Shown piece after piece: positions 57,200-64,000 of a stretch of DNA of 64,000 bases. Position numbers and translations under genes: made by a program. Position 1 is the stretch's first letter, and every line of letters begins with the position of its first letter. The notes under the pieces were generated by a model. The model saw only the letters and a program-made list of their open reading frames with translations. It ran no database searches and had not been told where the DNA came from. Source of the stretch: Actinomycetes bacterium (lineage in GTDB: Bacteria > Actinomycetota > Acidimicrobiia > Acidimicrobiales > Microtrichaceae); contig JAAEPF010000002.1 in the NCBI GenBank assembly GCA_024222295.1, positions 124,001-188,000 on the forward strand, written 5' to 3'.

Positions 57200-57218
57200 A
57201 CGTGAATCCCATTCACGT
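57200..57218. promoter_or_regulatory. Perfect palindrome in the leader of the SCP2 gene
   Basis: ACGTGAAT-CCC-ATTCACGT (57200-57218) is an exact 8-base dyad with a 3-base centre, about 27 bases before the SCP2 start and just downstream of the expected transcript start. Fits a repressor site. Confidence 0.5.
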
Positions 57219-57227
57219 TCGTGGCGC

Positions 57228-57255
57228 AGACTAGTCGTCTTGACCGGACGGTCAA
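57228..57255 (-). promoter_or_regulatory. Promoter of the SCP2 gene
   Basis: On the minus strand, TTGACC (57255-57250), a 16-base spacer and TAGTCT (57233-57228) match a housekeeping promoter. The -35 lies inside the palindrome at 57239-57256. Confidence 0.55.
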
Positions 57256-57256
57256 G
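57239..57256. promoter_or_regulatory. TetR-type palindromic operator over the SCP2 -35
   Basis: CTTGACCG-GA-CGGTCAAG is an exact 8-base dyad that covers the -35 box of the SCP2 promoter. The size and form suit a TetR-family dimer. It could also affect the divergent hydrolase gene. Confidence 0.55.
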
Positions 57257-57334
57257 CGGCATCCGGCACAGCTGGATCTACTGTGTTGCAGACCAAGCAC
57301 CGATCGACTCGGTGGACCAGACAGGAGCAATCAG

Positions 57335-58084
57335 ATGGCCGATGTCATCGACGGAGCAGAACCATGGAGCGCGGAAGGCGGGCCTGTCGGCGTGCTGGTG
57401 CTGCACGGCTTCACCGGCAACCCCAGTTCGGTCCGCGGCCTGGCCGAGGCTTTCGCCGGCGCCGGCTACTCGGTGGAGATGCCACGGCTGCCGGGGCACG
57501 GCACATCGATCGAGGATCTCATGGACAAGACCTGGGCTGACTGGTCGGCCGAGGCGGAGGCCGCCCTCGGGCGCCTCGCCCAGCGTACGCAAACGCAGTT
57601 CGTGGCAGGTCTGTCGATGGGGGGATCCATCACGTGCTGGCTGGGGATCAACCACCCTGAGCTCGCCGGACTCATCTGCATCAACCCCGCGGTCGCGCCG
57701 AGCGAGGACATGAGCGCTGTGGTCGAGCAGCTCGTCGAGGCGGGCGAGGCGGTCATGCCTGGTATCGGCTCGGACATCGCGATGCCGGGCGTCACCGAGT
57801 CGGCCTACGTCGACACGCCCCTTGCGCCGTTGCTGTCACTGTTCGCGGCCTCCGGCGAGATCGGCCCTCACCTCGGTGAGGTGGAGCAGCCACTGCTGCT
57901 GTTCACTAGCCCTGAGGACCACGTGGTGCCGTCGACTGACAGCGACTTCCTGGCGGCCGCAGTCTCGGGCCCGGTGGAGCGGGTGACGTGTGAGCGCAGC
58001 TACCACGTGGCCACCCAGGACTACGACAAGGAACTGATCAACGAGCGGTCCCTCGAGTTCGTCGCACGGATCAGCGGCGACTGA
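57335..58084 (+). CDS. Alpha/beta hydrolase (carboxylesterase/monoacylglycerol lipase-like)
   Basis: The 249-residue enzyme has the oxyanion segment VLHGFTGNPSSV near 22-33, nucleophile Ser94 in GLSMGGSI, an acid in SPEDHVVP, and His in SYHVATQDYD, the order of the Est30/monoacylglycerol lipase group. The ATG at 57335 has AGGAG (57323-57327) upstream. It shares its promoter region with the SCP2 gene. Confidence 0.9.
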   Translation: MADVIDGAEPWSAEGGPVGVLVLHGFTGNPSSVRGLAEAFAGAGYSVEMPRLPGHGTSIEDLMDKTWADWSAEAEAALGRLAQRTQTQFVAGLSMGGSITCWLGINHPELAGLICINPAVAPSEDMSAVVEQLVEAGEAVMPGIGSDIAMPGVTESAYVDTPLAPLLSLFAASGEIGPHLGEVEQPLLLFTSPEDHVVPSTDSDFLAAAVSGPVERVTCERSYHVATQDYDKELINERSLEFVARISGD

Positions 58085-58151
58085 GCGCGTCACTGCCGCG
58101 CCGCGCGGCCTCGAGCGACGGTTCACCCGTCGCCGGTGGGGGCGTCCGCAC

Positions 58152-58157
58152 TAATCT
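58152..58157 (+). promoter_or_regulatory. Leaderless -10 of the amidohydrolase gene
   Basis: TAATCT ends seven bases before the GTG at 58165. Confidence 0.5.
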
Positions 58158-58164
58158 GACACGC

Positions 58165-59433
58165 GTGTCAGTTACGGAGTCTCCCCGCGAATCGGGCGCC
58201 GCCTCGATGGCCGATCCGCCGAAGATCATCAGCGTGGACGACCACGTGGTCGAACCCGCCCATGTTTGGCAGGAGTGGCTGCCGTCGAAGTGGCGCGAAC
58301 GGGGCCCCAAGGTGATCCGTGAGAAGTGGGCGCCGTTCGTGCACTACCCGGGCGCCAAGTACCGCAACACCGTCGCGGAGGATGGCACCCCCGGTGACGC
58401 CTGGGTCTACGACGCCGAGTTGATCTACGTCCAGAAGGCGTTCGTGGCGATCCCCAAGTCAGCCACTCCCGATGGCACGCCGCAGAGCTTCGACCGCACC
58501 GTGATGCAGATGGTGCCGGTCACCTACGACGAGATGCGACCTGGCTGTTGGGACCGTGACGAGCGCATCAAGGACTTCGAACTCAACTGGGTCGACGGCT
58601 CCTTGCCGTTCCCGACGTTTCCCAGGTTCTGTGGCCAGACCTTCTACGAGGGTGAGGACAAGGAGCTGGGCCTTGCCTGCGTGCAGGCCTACAACGACTG
58701 GATGGTGCATGAGTGGTGTGAGCCGTCGCAGGGCTACAACATCCCGCTCTGCATCATGCCGCTGTGGGACCCGGAGCTGGCAGCGGCCGAAGTGCGGCGC
58801 ATGGCGGCCAAGGGCGTGCACGCCTTCTGCTTCTCGGAGCTGCCCACCAGGCTGAACCTGCCGTCGATCCATTCGGGTGACTGGGATCCGATGATCGCGG
58901 CCTGCGACGACAACGACGTGACGCTGTGCATGCACGTCGGATCGTCGTCGACCATGCCGGCAGCCTCGCCGGACTCGCCCGAGGCGGTTGGTGGCACCAT
59001 CGCCTTCAACAACGCAATGGCCTCGATGGCGGACTGGCTGTTCTCCGGCAAGCTCATCGAGTTCCCCCGCCTGAAGCTCGCCTACAGCGAGGCCCAGATC
59101 GGATGGATCCCGTACGCGCTGGAGCGCGCCGACACGGTGTGGGACCACCACGATTCCTGGATGAACACCAAGGCGAGGATCCCCGACCCCCCGTCCTCTT
59201 ACTACTGGGGCCGGATCTATGGTTGCTTCACCGCCGACCGTCACGGGGTGAAGAACCTCGAGTCCGTCGGTGAGGACAACATCTGCTTCGAGACCGACTA
59301 CCCGCACACGGACACTTCGTGGCCCCACTCGAGGGACTACGTGGACCGTCTGGTGGCCGAAGTCGACGAGAAGGTGGCCTACAAGATCCTGAGGGGCAAC
59401 GCGATCAATATGCTGTCGCTCGACCGCGAGTGA
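58165..59433 (+). CDS. Amidohydrolase (TIM-barrel, amidohydrolase-2 type)
   Basis: The 422-residue protein fits the amidohydrolase-2 group: SVDDHVVEPAHVW near 24-36 (the D-x-H-x2-E metal motif), LCIMPLWDPELAAAEVRRMAAKGVHAF, His of LCMHVGSSSTM, and ETDYPHTDTSWPHSRDYV with the last metal Asp. Members include decarboxylases such as LigW and ACMSD and hydrolases of cyclic amides. Its location with acyl-CoA and nitroreductase genes fits catabolism of aromatic or sterol-like compounds; the substrate is not known. Confidence 0.85.
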   Translation: MSVTESPRESGAASMADPPKIISVDDHVVEPAHVWQEWLPSKWRERGPKVIREKWAPFVHYPGAKYRNTVAEDGTPGDAWVYDAELIYVQKAFVAIPKSATPDGTPQSFDRTVMQMVPVTYDEMRPGCWDRDERIKDFELNWVDGSLPFPTFPRFCGQTFYEGEDKELGLACVQAYNDWMVHEWCEPSQGYNIPLCIMPLWDPELAAAEVRRMAAKGVHAFCFSELPTRLNLPSIHSGDWDPMIAACDDNDVTLCMHVGSSSTMPAASPDSPEAVGGTIAFNNAMASMADWLFSGKLIEFPRLKLAYSEAQIGWIPYALERADTVWDHHDSWMNTKARIPDPPSSYYWGRIYGCFTADRHGVKNLESVGEDNICFETDYPHTDTSWPHSRDYVDRLVAEVDEKVAYKILRGNAINMLSLDRE

Positions 59434-59467
59434 CCCCCGGGGGCTCTGCCGAGCCGGTTCCGTTGAG

Positions 59468-59520
59468 CCGTTTTGTTCGAGCTGAATCACCCTGGCGGTG
59501 ATTCAGCTCGAACGAAACGG
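59468..59520. terminator. 24-bp hairpin after the amidohydrolase gene
   Basis: Arms 59468-59491 and 59497-59520 pair over 24 positions with one G-T and a 5-base loop (CTGGC). The stem includes GCTGAATCAC. It begins 35 bases after the stop and ends 13 bases before the next start, so it also limits where a following transcript can begin. Confidence 0.7.
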
Positions 59521-59533
59521 GGTATCGGGGCGA

Positions 59534-60226
59534 ATGGATCTCTATGACGGCATCATGACGACGCGGGCCATGCGCCGTCTGTCGGATGAGCCGGTGCCAA
59601 CGGCCGACATCGAAGCGGTCCTGCGGGCTGCGCAGCAGGGCCCCTCCGGCGGCAACATCCAGCCGTGGCAGTTCCTGGTGCTCACCGACGAGGCGGACCG
59701 GACCTGGATGGGGGACTGCTACCGGGCCTGCTACGACCGCTACGAGAAGGCGCTGCTGGCCACGGTGCCGCCCCGGCCCGACCCGGAATCCCAGGCATCG
59801 TGGGACCGCACCCTGTCGGCCTCGCGGCACCTGGCCGACAATCTCGCGTCGGTGCCCGTGCACGTGCTCGTGTGCATGCCCGAGATGGACATGACCATCT
59901 CCGACGATGAGGGGCCGATGGACATCGGCCGCGCCGACGCGTCTGTCTACCCGGCGGTGCAGAACTTGATGCTCGCGGCACGGGGCCTCGGCCTCGGCTC
60001 AGCGCTCACCACGGTGTTCCGGATCCGCCACGAAGATGTACGCGAGCACTTCGGCATTCCCGAGGGATGGTCGATCGCAGCCCTCGTGCCGATCGGCAAG
60101 CCCCTTGGCCGCTTCGGTGTGGCACGCCGGCGCCCGGTTCAGGGAGTCACGCACTGGGGTCGATGGAAGCAGCGGCGCGAATTCGACAGCCCCGCATATG
60201 TGGCACCCGAGGGGAGCCAGAAGTGA
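59534..60226 (+). CDS. Nitroreductase-family flavoprotein
   Basis: The 230-residue protein has the FMN-binding marks TTRAMRRLSDEPVP near 9-22, QQGPSGGNIQPWQFLVL near 34-50 and VQNLMLAARGLGLGSALTTVF near 142-162, then GIPEGWSIAALVPIGKPLG. These proteins reduce nitro groups, quinones or act as oxidoreductases on odd substrates. Its start ATG lies 13 bases after the large hairpin; a GTG inside the hairpin is a less likely start. It overlaps the next gene by four bases. Confidence 0.9.
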   Translation: MDLYDGIMTTRAMRRLSDEPVPTADIEAVLRAAQQGPSGGNIQPWQFLVLTDEADRTWMGDCYRACYDRYEKALLATVPPRPDPESQASWDRTLSASRHLADNLASVPVHVLVCMPEMDMTISDDEGPMDIGRADASVYPAVQNLMLAARGLGLGSALTTVFRIRHEDVREHFGIPEGWSIAALVPIGKPLGRFGVARRRPVQGVTHWGRWKQRREFDSPAYVAPEGSQK

Positions 60227-61398
60227 GTCCATCGGCTTCGCAAGGATCACTGTCGGCAGCGGTGGAGCCGTTGCTGGAGCGCATCGAGGCCGAAGGACCC
60301 GAGGTGGACCGGGCCGGCCGACTCGGCGCGGAAATGGCCGGCGAACTGGCCTCGGCGGGGGTCTTCCGGTCGACGGTTCCGGAGTCGATCGGCGGCCTGG
60401 AGGCGGCACTCCCCGACGTGCTCGAGGTGATCGAGTCCGTCGGGCGGGCCCACGGGTCAACCGGCTGGTGCGTGATGATCGGCGCCACCACGGCACTTCT
60501 GTCGGGCTACCTGCCCAAGAGCGAAGCCGGGTTGATCTATGGCTCCGACCCGCTTGTGATCACCGGCGGGGCATACGCTCCCACCGGCAAGGCCGTGTTG
60601 GGCGACGACGGAGACCTGACTGTCACGGGCCGCTGGGAGTGGGGCAGCGGCTCGGCCAACTGCTCCTGGCTCCTCGGTGGTGCGATGCTCGTTGACCCGA
60701 CAGGCGAGCCGGTCACCGACGATCTCGGGCTTCCACACATGCGGATGTGCTTCGCTCCTACGCAGCAGGTGCAGATCGTCGACAACTGGGACGTGCTCGG
60801 CATGCGCGGCACCGGCAGCAACGACCTCGTGATGGATGCGGTCGCCGTTCCCTTCTCGCACAGCGTCAGCTTCTTCGACGACCCGTGGCCCGACGGCCCG
60901 CTCTGGAAGGTGCCGCCCTTCGCCCTGCTGGCGCTCGGAATCGGTGCCGTCAGCCTCGGCGTCGCCCGTAGTGCAATGGATGCATTCATCGATCTCGGGA
61001 ATCGCAAGAAGCCCACCATGGGTGGCCGCAACCTGGCCAAGCGATCCACCATCCGCGGTGAGGCAGGCCGCTGTGAGGCGCAACTGCGCGCTGCGAGGGC
61101 ACTGTTCCGCTCTGAAGTCGAGTCTGCATGGGGTGCCGCCAAAGCCGGCGCAGACTTCGACATCGGCCAGCGAGCGTCACTGCGGCTGGCTGCGACCCAT
61201 GCGGCCACGGTGGCAGCGGACGTGTGTACCCGAATGCACCGCCTCGGCGGCGGCACGTCGGTTCGCCACGGCCAGTTGCTCGAGCGGACCGTCCGTGACG
61301 CCCTCACCGCCACCCAACATGTGATGGTTGGCCCGCAGCTGTTCGAGTCGGTCGGTTCGGTGTTGTTCGGTGACGAGCCAGGGTTCGCGGAACTGTGA
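60223..61398 (+). CDS. Acyl-CoA dehydrogenase-like flavin monooxygenase (HsaA/HpaB type)
   Basis: The 391-residue protein has the acyl-CoA dehydrogenase fold with features of the acyl-CoA_dh_2 group: GRAHGSTGWCVMIGATTAL, ITGGAYAPTGKAV, GRWEWGSGSANCSWLLGGAML and DNWDVLGMRGTGSNDLVMDAV. The group includes FADH2-using oxygenases for phenols and steroid catechols. The catalytic Glu of true dehydrogenases is not evident. GTG start overlaps the nitroreductase stop (GTGA), so the pair may work together, for instance with the nitroreductase supplying reduced flavin. Confidence 0.82.
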   Translation: MSPSASQGSLSAAVEPLLERIEAEGPEVDRAGRLGAEMAGELASAGVFRSTVPESIGGLEAALPDVLEVIESVGRAHGSTGWCVMIGATTALLSGYLPKSEAGLIYGSDPLVITGGAYAPTGKAVLGDDGDLTVTGRWEWGSGSANCSWLLGGAMLVDPTGEPVTDDLGLPHMRMCFAPTQQVQIVDNWDVLGMRGTGSNDLVMDAVAVPFSHSVSFFDDPWPDGPLWKVPPFALLALGIGAVSLGVARSAMDAFIDLGNRKKPTMGGRNLAKRSTIRGEAGRCEAQLRAARALFRSEVESAWGAAKAGADFDIGQRASLRLAATHAATVAADVCTRMHRLGGGTSVRHGQLLERTVRDALTATQHVMVGPQLFESVGSVLFGDEPGFAEL

Positions 61399-61449
61399 GC
61401 CGGTCACCCGGGCGGGCAGGCCGATGAGCGACGCGCGGTGGTGGGGCAC

Positions 61450-62640
61450 ATGAGCGATACAGCGGCGATTGTCGAGCAGGTGCAGGCCTGGCTCGCCGCC
61501 AACCCCGAGCCCACAGATGCCCAGCTCGCCGAGGCCGGATGGGTCGCTCCCCAGTGGCCCGGGCCCTGGGGCCCCGGAGCCACGGTTGAGCAGGCCGGCG
61601 CGATCGAGGCGGAGCTGCTCGCGGCGGGCATCCGCCTGCCCGACAACTCGATCGGAATCGGCTGGGCGGGTCCGACGATCCTCGCGGCCGGCAGCGATGC
61701 CCAAAAGGAGCGGTTTCTACCGAGGATCCTGTCCAACGAGGACCACTGGTGCCAGCTGTTCAGCGAGCCGGAATCCGGCTCCGACCTGGCCTCGCTTCGC
61801 ACGACGGCTGTCCGCGACGGAGACGAGTGGGTGGTGAACGGCCAGAAGGTGTGGACGACCGATGCGGACACCTCCGCCTGGGGCATCCTGCTGGCCCGAA
61901 CCGACCCCGACGCGCCGCCCCACAAGGGCATCTCCTACTTCCTCTGCCCGATGGACACTGCGGGCATCGAGGTCCGCCCGATCAGGGAGATGTCCGGTGG
62001 CTCGCACTTCTGTGAAGTGTTCTTCACCGATGCACGGATCCCCGGAGATGCCTTGCTGGGCGGAGAGGGTGAAGGATGGCGGCTGGCCACGCTGACCCTC
62101 GGCAATGAGCGGGTCACGTTGTCCCACGGTGGCCTGCTCTGGGGCATGGGCCCCACGGGCGAAGAAGTGCTCGACGCCGCCATCGCGTTGGCCCGGTCGG
62201 GTGTGCGCAGCGACGGCGCTCCCAACGCGATGGCCGATCCGCGGTTGCGCCAGCAGTTCGCCCGGCTCTACACCGACGCCTTCATCCTCGACCGACTCGC
62301 CGAGAAGGTCCGCGCAGTCGCTGAGCGCGAAGGCCGGCCCGGTCCGGAGGCATCGCTCGAGAAGCTGCTCTCGGACCAGCACGGCCAGCGCCTCTACGAG
62401 CTCCTGTTCGATCTCGGCGGTCCGGCCTCGATGCTTGCGGGCGGTGACAGCACATGGCCGGGGGCGGTTTCGGAGATCGCCCCCGAGCCTCTGGGCGCGG
62501 GCCTGGGCGCCAGACACCAGAACCCGTGGCCCTGGGGTGCGTTGTTCTCTCGGGCCCTGACCATCGGCGGCGGCACGACCCAGGTGCAACGCAACATCAT
62601 CGCCGAGCGCCTGCTGGGCCTTCCCCGCGAGCCGAGGTGA
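61450..62640 (+). CDS. Acyl-CoA dehydrogenase
   Basis: The 396-residue enzyme has QLFSEPESGSDLASLRTTAVRDGDEWVVNGQKVWTT near 105-140, the Cys/Ser acyl pocket, WKLATLTLGNERV-like GWRLATLTLGNERVTL, and the C-terminal GGTTQVQRNIIAERLLGLPRE. It removes two hydrogens from acyl-CoA with FAD. The ATG at 61450 was chosen over GTG 61438 because the family usually starts close to this point. It precedes a crotonase. Confidence 0.92.
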   Translation: MSDTAAIVEQVQAWLAANPEPTDAQLAEAGWVAPQWPGPWGPGATVEQAGAIEAELLAAGIRLPDNSIGIGWAGPTILAAGSDAQKERFLPRILSNEDHWCQLFSEPESGSDLASLRTTAVRDGDEWVVNGQKVWTTDADTSAWGILLARTDPDAPPHKGISYFLCPMDTAGIEVRPIREMSGGSHFCEVFFTDARIPGDALLGGEGEGWRLATLTLGNERVTLSHGGLLWGMGPTGEEVLDAAIALARSGVRSDGAPNAMADPRLRQQFARLYTDAFILDRLAEKVRAVAEREGRPGPEASLEKLLSDQHGQRLYELLFDLGGPASMLAGGDSTWPGAVSEIAPEPLGAGLGARHQNPWPWGALFSRALTIGGGTTQVQRNIIAERLLGLPREPR

Positions 62641-62697
62641 CCCGGCCAGCCCGGTGGCAGCGCGACCGCACATGAGACCGTCAATGGAGACTCAGCC

Positions 62698-63534
62698 ATG
62701 ACTGCACACGAACAACCGATCGAGTACCACGACTGGTCGACGCTGCGCTTCGAGCGGCTCGGAGGGGACACTCCGGAGGACCCCGGCGTGCTCGTAGTCA
62801 CCATCGAACGTGCGGGCAGCGACCTGAACGCGGTCGACGAGGCTCTTCACGGCGAGTTGGCCGCCCTTTTCCGTCGGCTGCGCCGCGAGCGCACGGCCCG
62901 AGCCGTGGTGTTGACCGGTTCCGGACGGGCATTCTGCGCGGGTGGCGACTTCGAGTGGTTCGAGACGCTCCGCTCGGTGGAGGTGCTCGATGAGCTACGC
63001 CTCGACGCCCGCCAGATCATCTGGGACCTGCTCGACGTCGAGGTGCCGATCGTGTGTGGCCTCAATGGCCACGCCATGGGCCTCGGAGCCTCGATCGCCC
63101 TCCTGTCGGACCTGGTGGTGATGGCCGACTCCGCACGGATCGGTGATCCGCACGTGAGTGTGGGCCTCGTGGCCGGTGACGGTGGCACGGTGATCTGGCC
63201 CGCCGCGGTCGGCCCGGCAAAGGCCAAGGAGCACCTGCTGCTCGGCGACCCGCTCGACGCCGAGTCGGCCGAGCGGGTCGGGCTGGTCAACCGCGTGGTG
63301 CCTGCGGGTGACGTGCTGGAGGAGTCCCTGGCGCTGGCGAAGCGCCTTGCAGCGCAACCGCCATTGGCCGTTCGCTACACGAAGCTGGCGGTCAACCAGC
63401 AGCTCCGCGCGGCGTTGCTGGCATCGTTCGACACCTCCACGGCGCTGGAGCTCACCACATTCCAGTCCGCCGACCACGCCGAGGCGGTCGACGCGATGCG
63501 CAACAAGCGCACCCCCCGCTTCGAGGGCCGCTGA
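62698..63534 (+). CDS. Enoyl-CoA hydratase-like protein lacking both catalytic Glu
   Basis: The 278-residue crotonase-fold protein has the oxyanion loop (GRAFCAGGDFEWF near 77-89) and NGHAMGLGASIALLSD near 123-138. At the positions of the two Glu of hydratases there are Ser132 and His152 (GDPHVSVGL). It therefore is probably not a simple hydratase; it may be an isomerase, thioesterase, decarboxylase or dehalogenase of the same superfamily. It follows the acyl-CoA dehydrogenase by 57 bases with GGAG before its ATG. Confidence 0.85.
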   Translation: MTAHEQPIEYHDWSTLRFERLGGDTPEDPGVLVVTIERAGSDLNAVDEALHGELAALFRRLRRERTARAVVLTGSGRAFCAGGDFEWFETLRSVEVLDELRLDARQIIWDLLDVEVPIVCGLNGHAMGLGASIALLSDLVVMADSARIGDPHVSVGLVAGDGGTVIWPAAVGPAKAKEHLLLGDPLDAESAERVGLVNRVVPAGDVLEESLALAKRLAAQPPLAVRYTKLAVNQQLRAALLASFDTSTALELTTFQSADHAEAVDAMRNKRTPRFEGR

Positions 63535-63549
63535 CAGCGCTGTGCACCG

Positions 63550-63622
63550 CCACTCGAGTTTGTTTCCCGAGTAGCTCCGCGTCGATGCGACGCTGAATCA
63601 CTCGGGAAACGAACTTGAGTGG
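63550..63622. terminator. 23-bp hairpin with a nested stem after the crotonase gene
   Basis: Arms 63550-63572 and 63600-63622 pair over 23 positions (two G-T). In the 27-base loop a second hairpin GCGTCG/CGACGC (63579-63584 and 63588-63593) forms, and GCTGAATCAC straddles the loop and the right arm. It lies between the crotonase stop and the degraded ABC remnant on the other strand. Confidence 0.65.
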
Positions 63623-63788
63623 TCCAGCACGAGTCGAGCCTCCACCTCGTAGCGTCTCTCATCGAGCGCATCCACCAGACGGGTGCCCACGAGCACGGTC
63701 GCGGCGAGCGAGACAGATCGAGGCCATCCAGCACGGTGCGTCCGCCGCGTCGGACTTCCACACCGTCCAGCCCGAATAAGCGGGCCAC
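63598..63788 (-). pseudogene. Degraded N-terminal remnant of an ABC ATPase with a frameshift
   Basis: From GTG 63788 the minus strand reads MARLFGLDGVEVRRGGRTVLDGLDL, which is the typical N-terminus of an ABC ATPase before Walker A. A -1 shift at about 63716 then continues into SLAATVLVG...DERRYEVEARLVLDHSSSFPE and a stop at 63598, in the terminator hairpin. Walker A never appears. TAGATT lies six bases before the GTG, so it may still be transcribed. About 62 residues in all. A real small protein with a sequencing error is less likely but possible. Confidence 0.4.
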
Positions 63789-63829
63789 GCCCGGAATCTA
63801 CCGCTGAGGCCACACGGCACCATCGGCGG

Positions 63830-63835
63830 TACGAT
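63830..63835 (+). promoter_or_regulatory. Possible -10 of gatC
   Basis: TACGAT ends ten bases before ATG 63846; a very short or leaderless transcript is expected. Confidence 0.4.
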
Positions 63836-63845
63836 CACCGGCGCC

Positions 63846-64000
63846 ATGAGCGAACCAAACACCCAAGACGGACCCTCGATCACCGAGGCCGAGGTGGCCA
63901 AGGTGGCGAAGCTCGCACGCCTGTCCCTCAGCTCCGAGGAGCTCGACCGCTTCACACACCAGCTGGCCGACATCCTGGGCCACGCCGCCGACATGGAGGC
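63846..64000 (+). CDS. gatC: Asp/Glu-tRNA amidotransferase subunit C (3' partial)
   Basis: The first 51 codons read MSEPNTQDGPSITEAEVAKV followed by AKLARLSLSSEELDRFTHQL; the latter is the conserved GatC start (VAKLARL-x-LSxEE, then LxxILxHAADM). The gene continues past the window edge. GatC stabilises the GatAB amidotransferase that makes Gln-tRNA and Asn-tRNA. In Mycobacterium gatC follows ligA closely; here about 12.6 kb separates them. Confidence 0.93.
   Translation, partial: MSEPNTQDGPSITEAEVAKVAKLARLSLSSEELDRFTHQLADILGHAADME

Noticed and set aside
59498-59533. Upstream GTG start for the nitroreductase
   Set aside because: It lies inside the 24-bp hairpin and would add residues not found in the family; ATG 59534 is preferred.

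Overview
The window is a 64 kb, very GC-rich stretch of an actinobacterial chromosome, most likely from the class Acidimicrobiia (the class is inferred). Supporting signs are the strong G/C preference at third codon positions, frequent GTG starts, a MurA with Asp at the active-site Cys position, a split form of the mycobacterial ATP-synthase b-delta protein, and the actinobacterial order cysteine desulfurase - mnmA - MetE-like - ligA. No tRNA, rRNA, CRISPR array, insertion sequence or prophage is visible. Genes are tightly packed and many stop/start codons overlap.

Layout. 1-5.7 kb: a branched-chain amino acid ABC transporter (binding protein cut by the window edge, a fused LivH-LivM permease with an extra membrane tail, LivG, LivF) and a small membrane protein. 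5.7-13.9 kb: a complete F-type ATP synthase operon (two small AtpZ/AtpI-like proteins, then a, c, b, b', delta, alpha, gamma, beta, epsilon) between a recognisable promoter and a long terminator hairpin. 13.9-17.3 kb (minus strand): a surface/signalling locus made of a DUF6777-like lipoprotein, an ECF sigma factor fused to a zinc anti-sigma motif, a membrane helix and an outer domain, and a secreted fasciclin protein. A near-perfect CRP/FNR-type site lies upstream. 17.3-26.3 kb: housekeeping genes (glpX, a J-domain protein, two hydrolase/transport genes, murA, a NifU scaffold, MeaB GTPase, a kinase-like protein, an enoyl-CoA hydratase). 26.3-32.5 kb: glycogen phosphorylase and a maltokinase-like protein around a secreted beta-propeller-like protein. 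32.6-43 kb: a B-box rhomboid protease, lipid-binding and thioesterase proteins, and a MoxR/DUF58/DUF4129/DUF4350 cluster with SpoIIM-like and RDD membrane proteins. 43-51.3 kb: a carotenoid oxygenase, cysteine desulfurase, mnmA, a MetE-like protein and ligA. 51.3-63.5 kb: a HAD protein, a PASTA Ser/Thr kinase, an MFS exporter, an SCP2 protein, and a run of catabolic-looking acyl-CoA, nitroreductase and amidohydrolase genes. The window ends in gatC.

How it fits together. The ATP synthase and the MurA/LigA/GatC genes are core functions. The lipid-type genes (SCP2, two acyl-CoA dehydrogenase-like proteins, crotonases, thioesterase, MeaB) suggest use of fatty acids, sterol-like compounds or branched amino acids, which agrees with the Liv transporter. 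About twenty genes carry a TANNNT-like -10 hexamer 6-10 bases before the start codon, so leaderless transcription appears common here; this was used to choose several starts. The most unusual material is the membrane-anchored sigma/anti-sigma fusion locus, a set of long intergenic palindromes sharing the core GCTGRATCAC, two palindromic operators at 57.2 kb, and a possible structured RNA at 54.9-55.05 kb.
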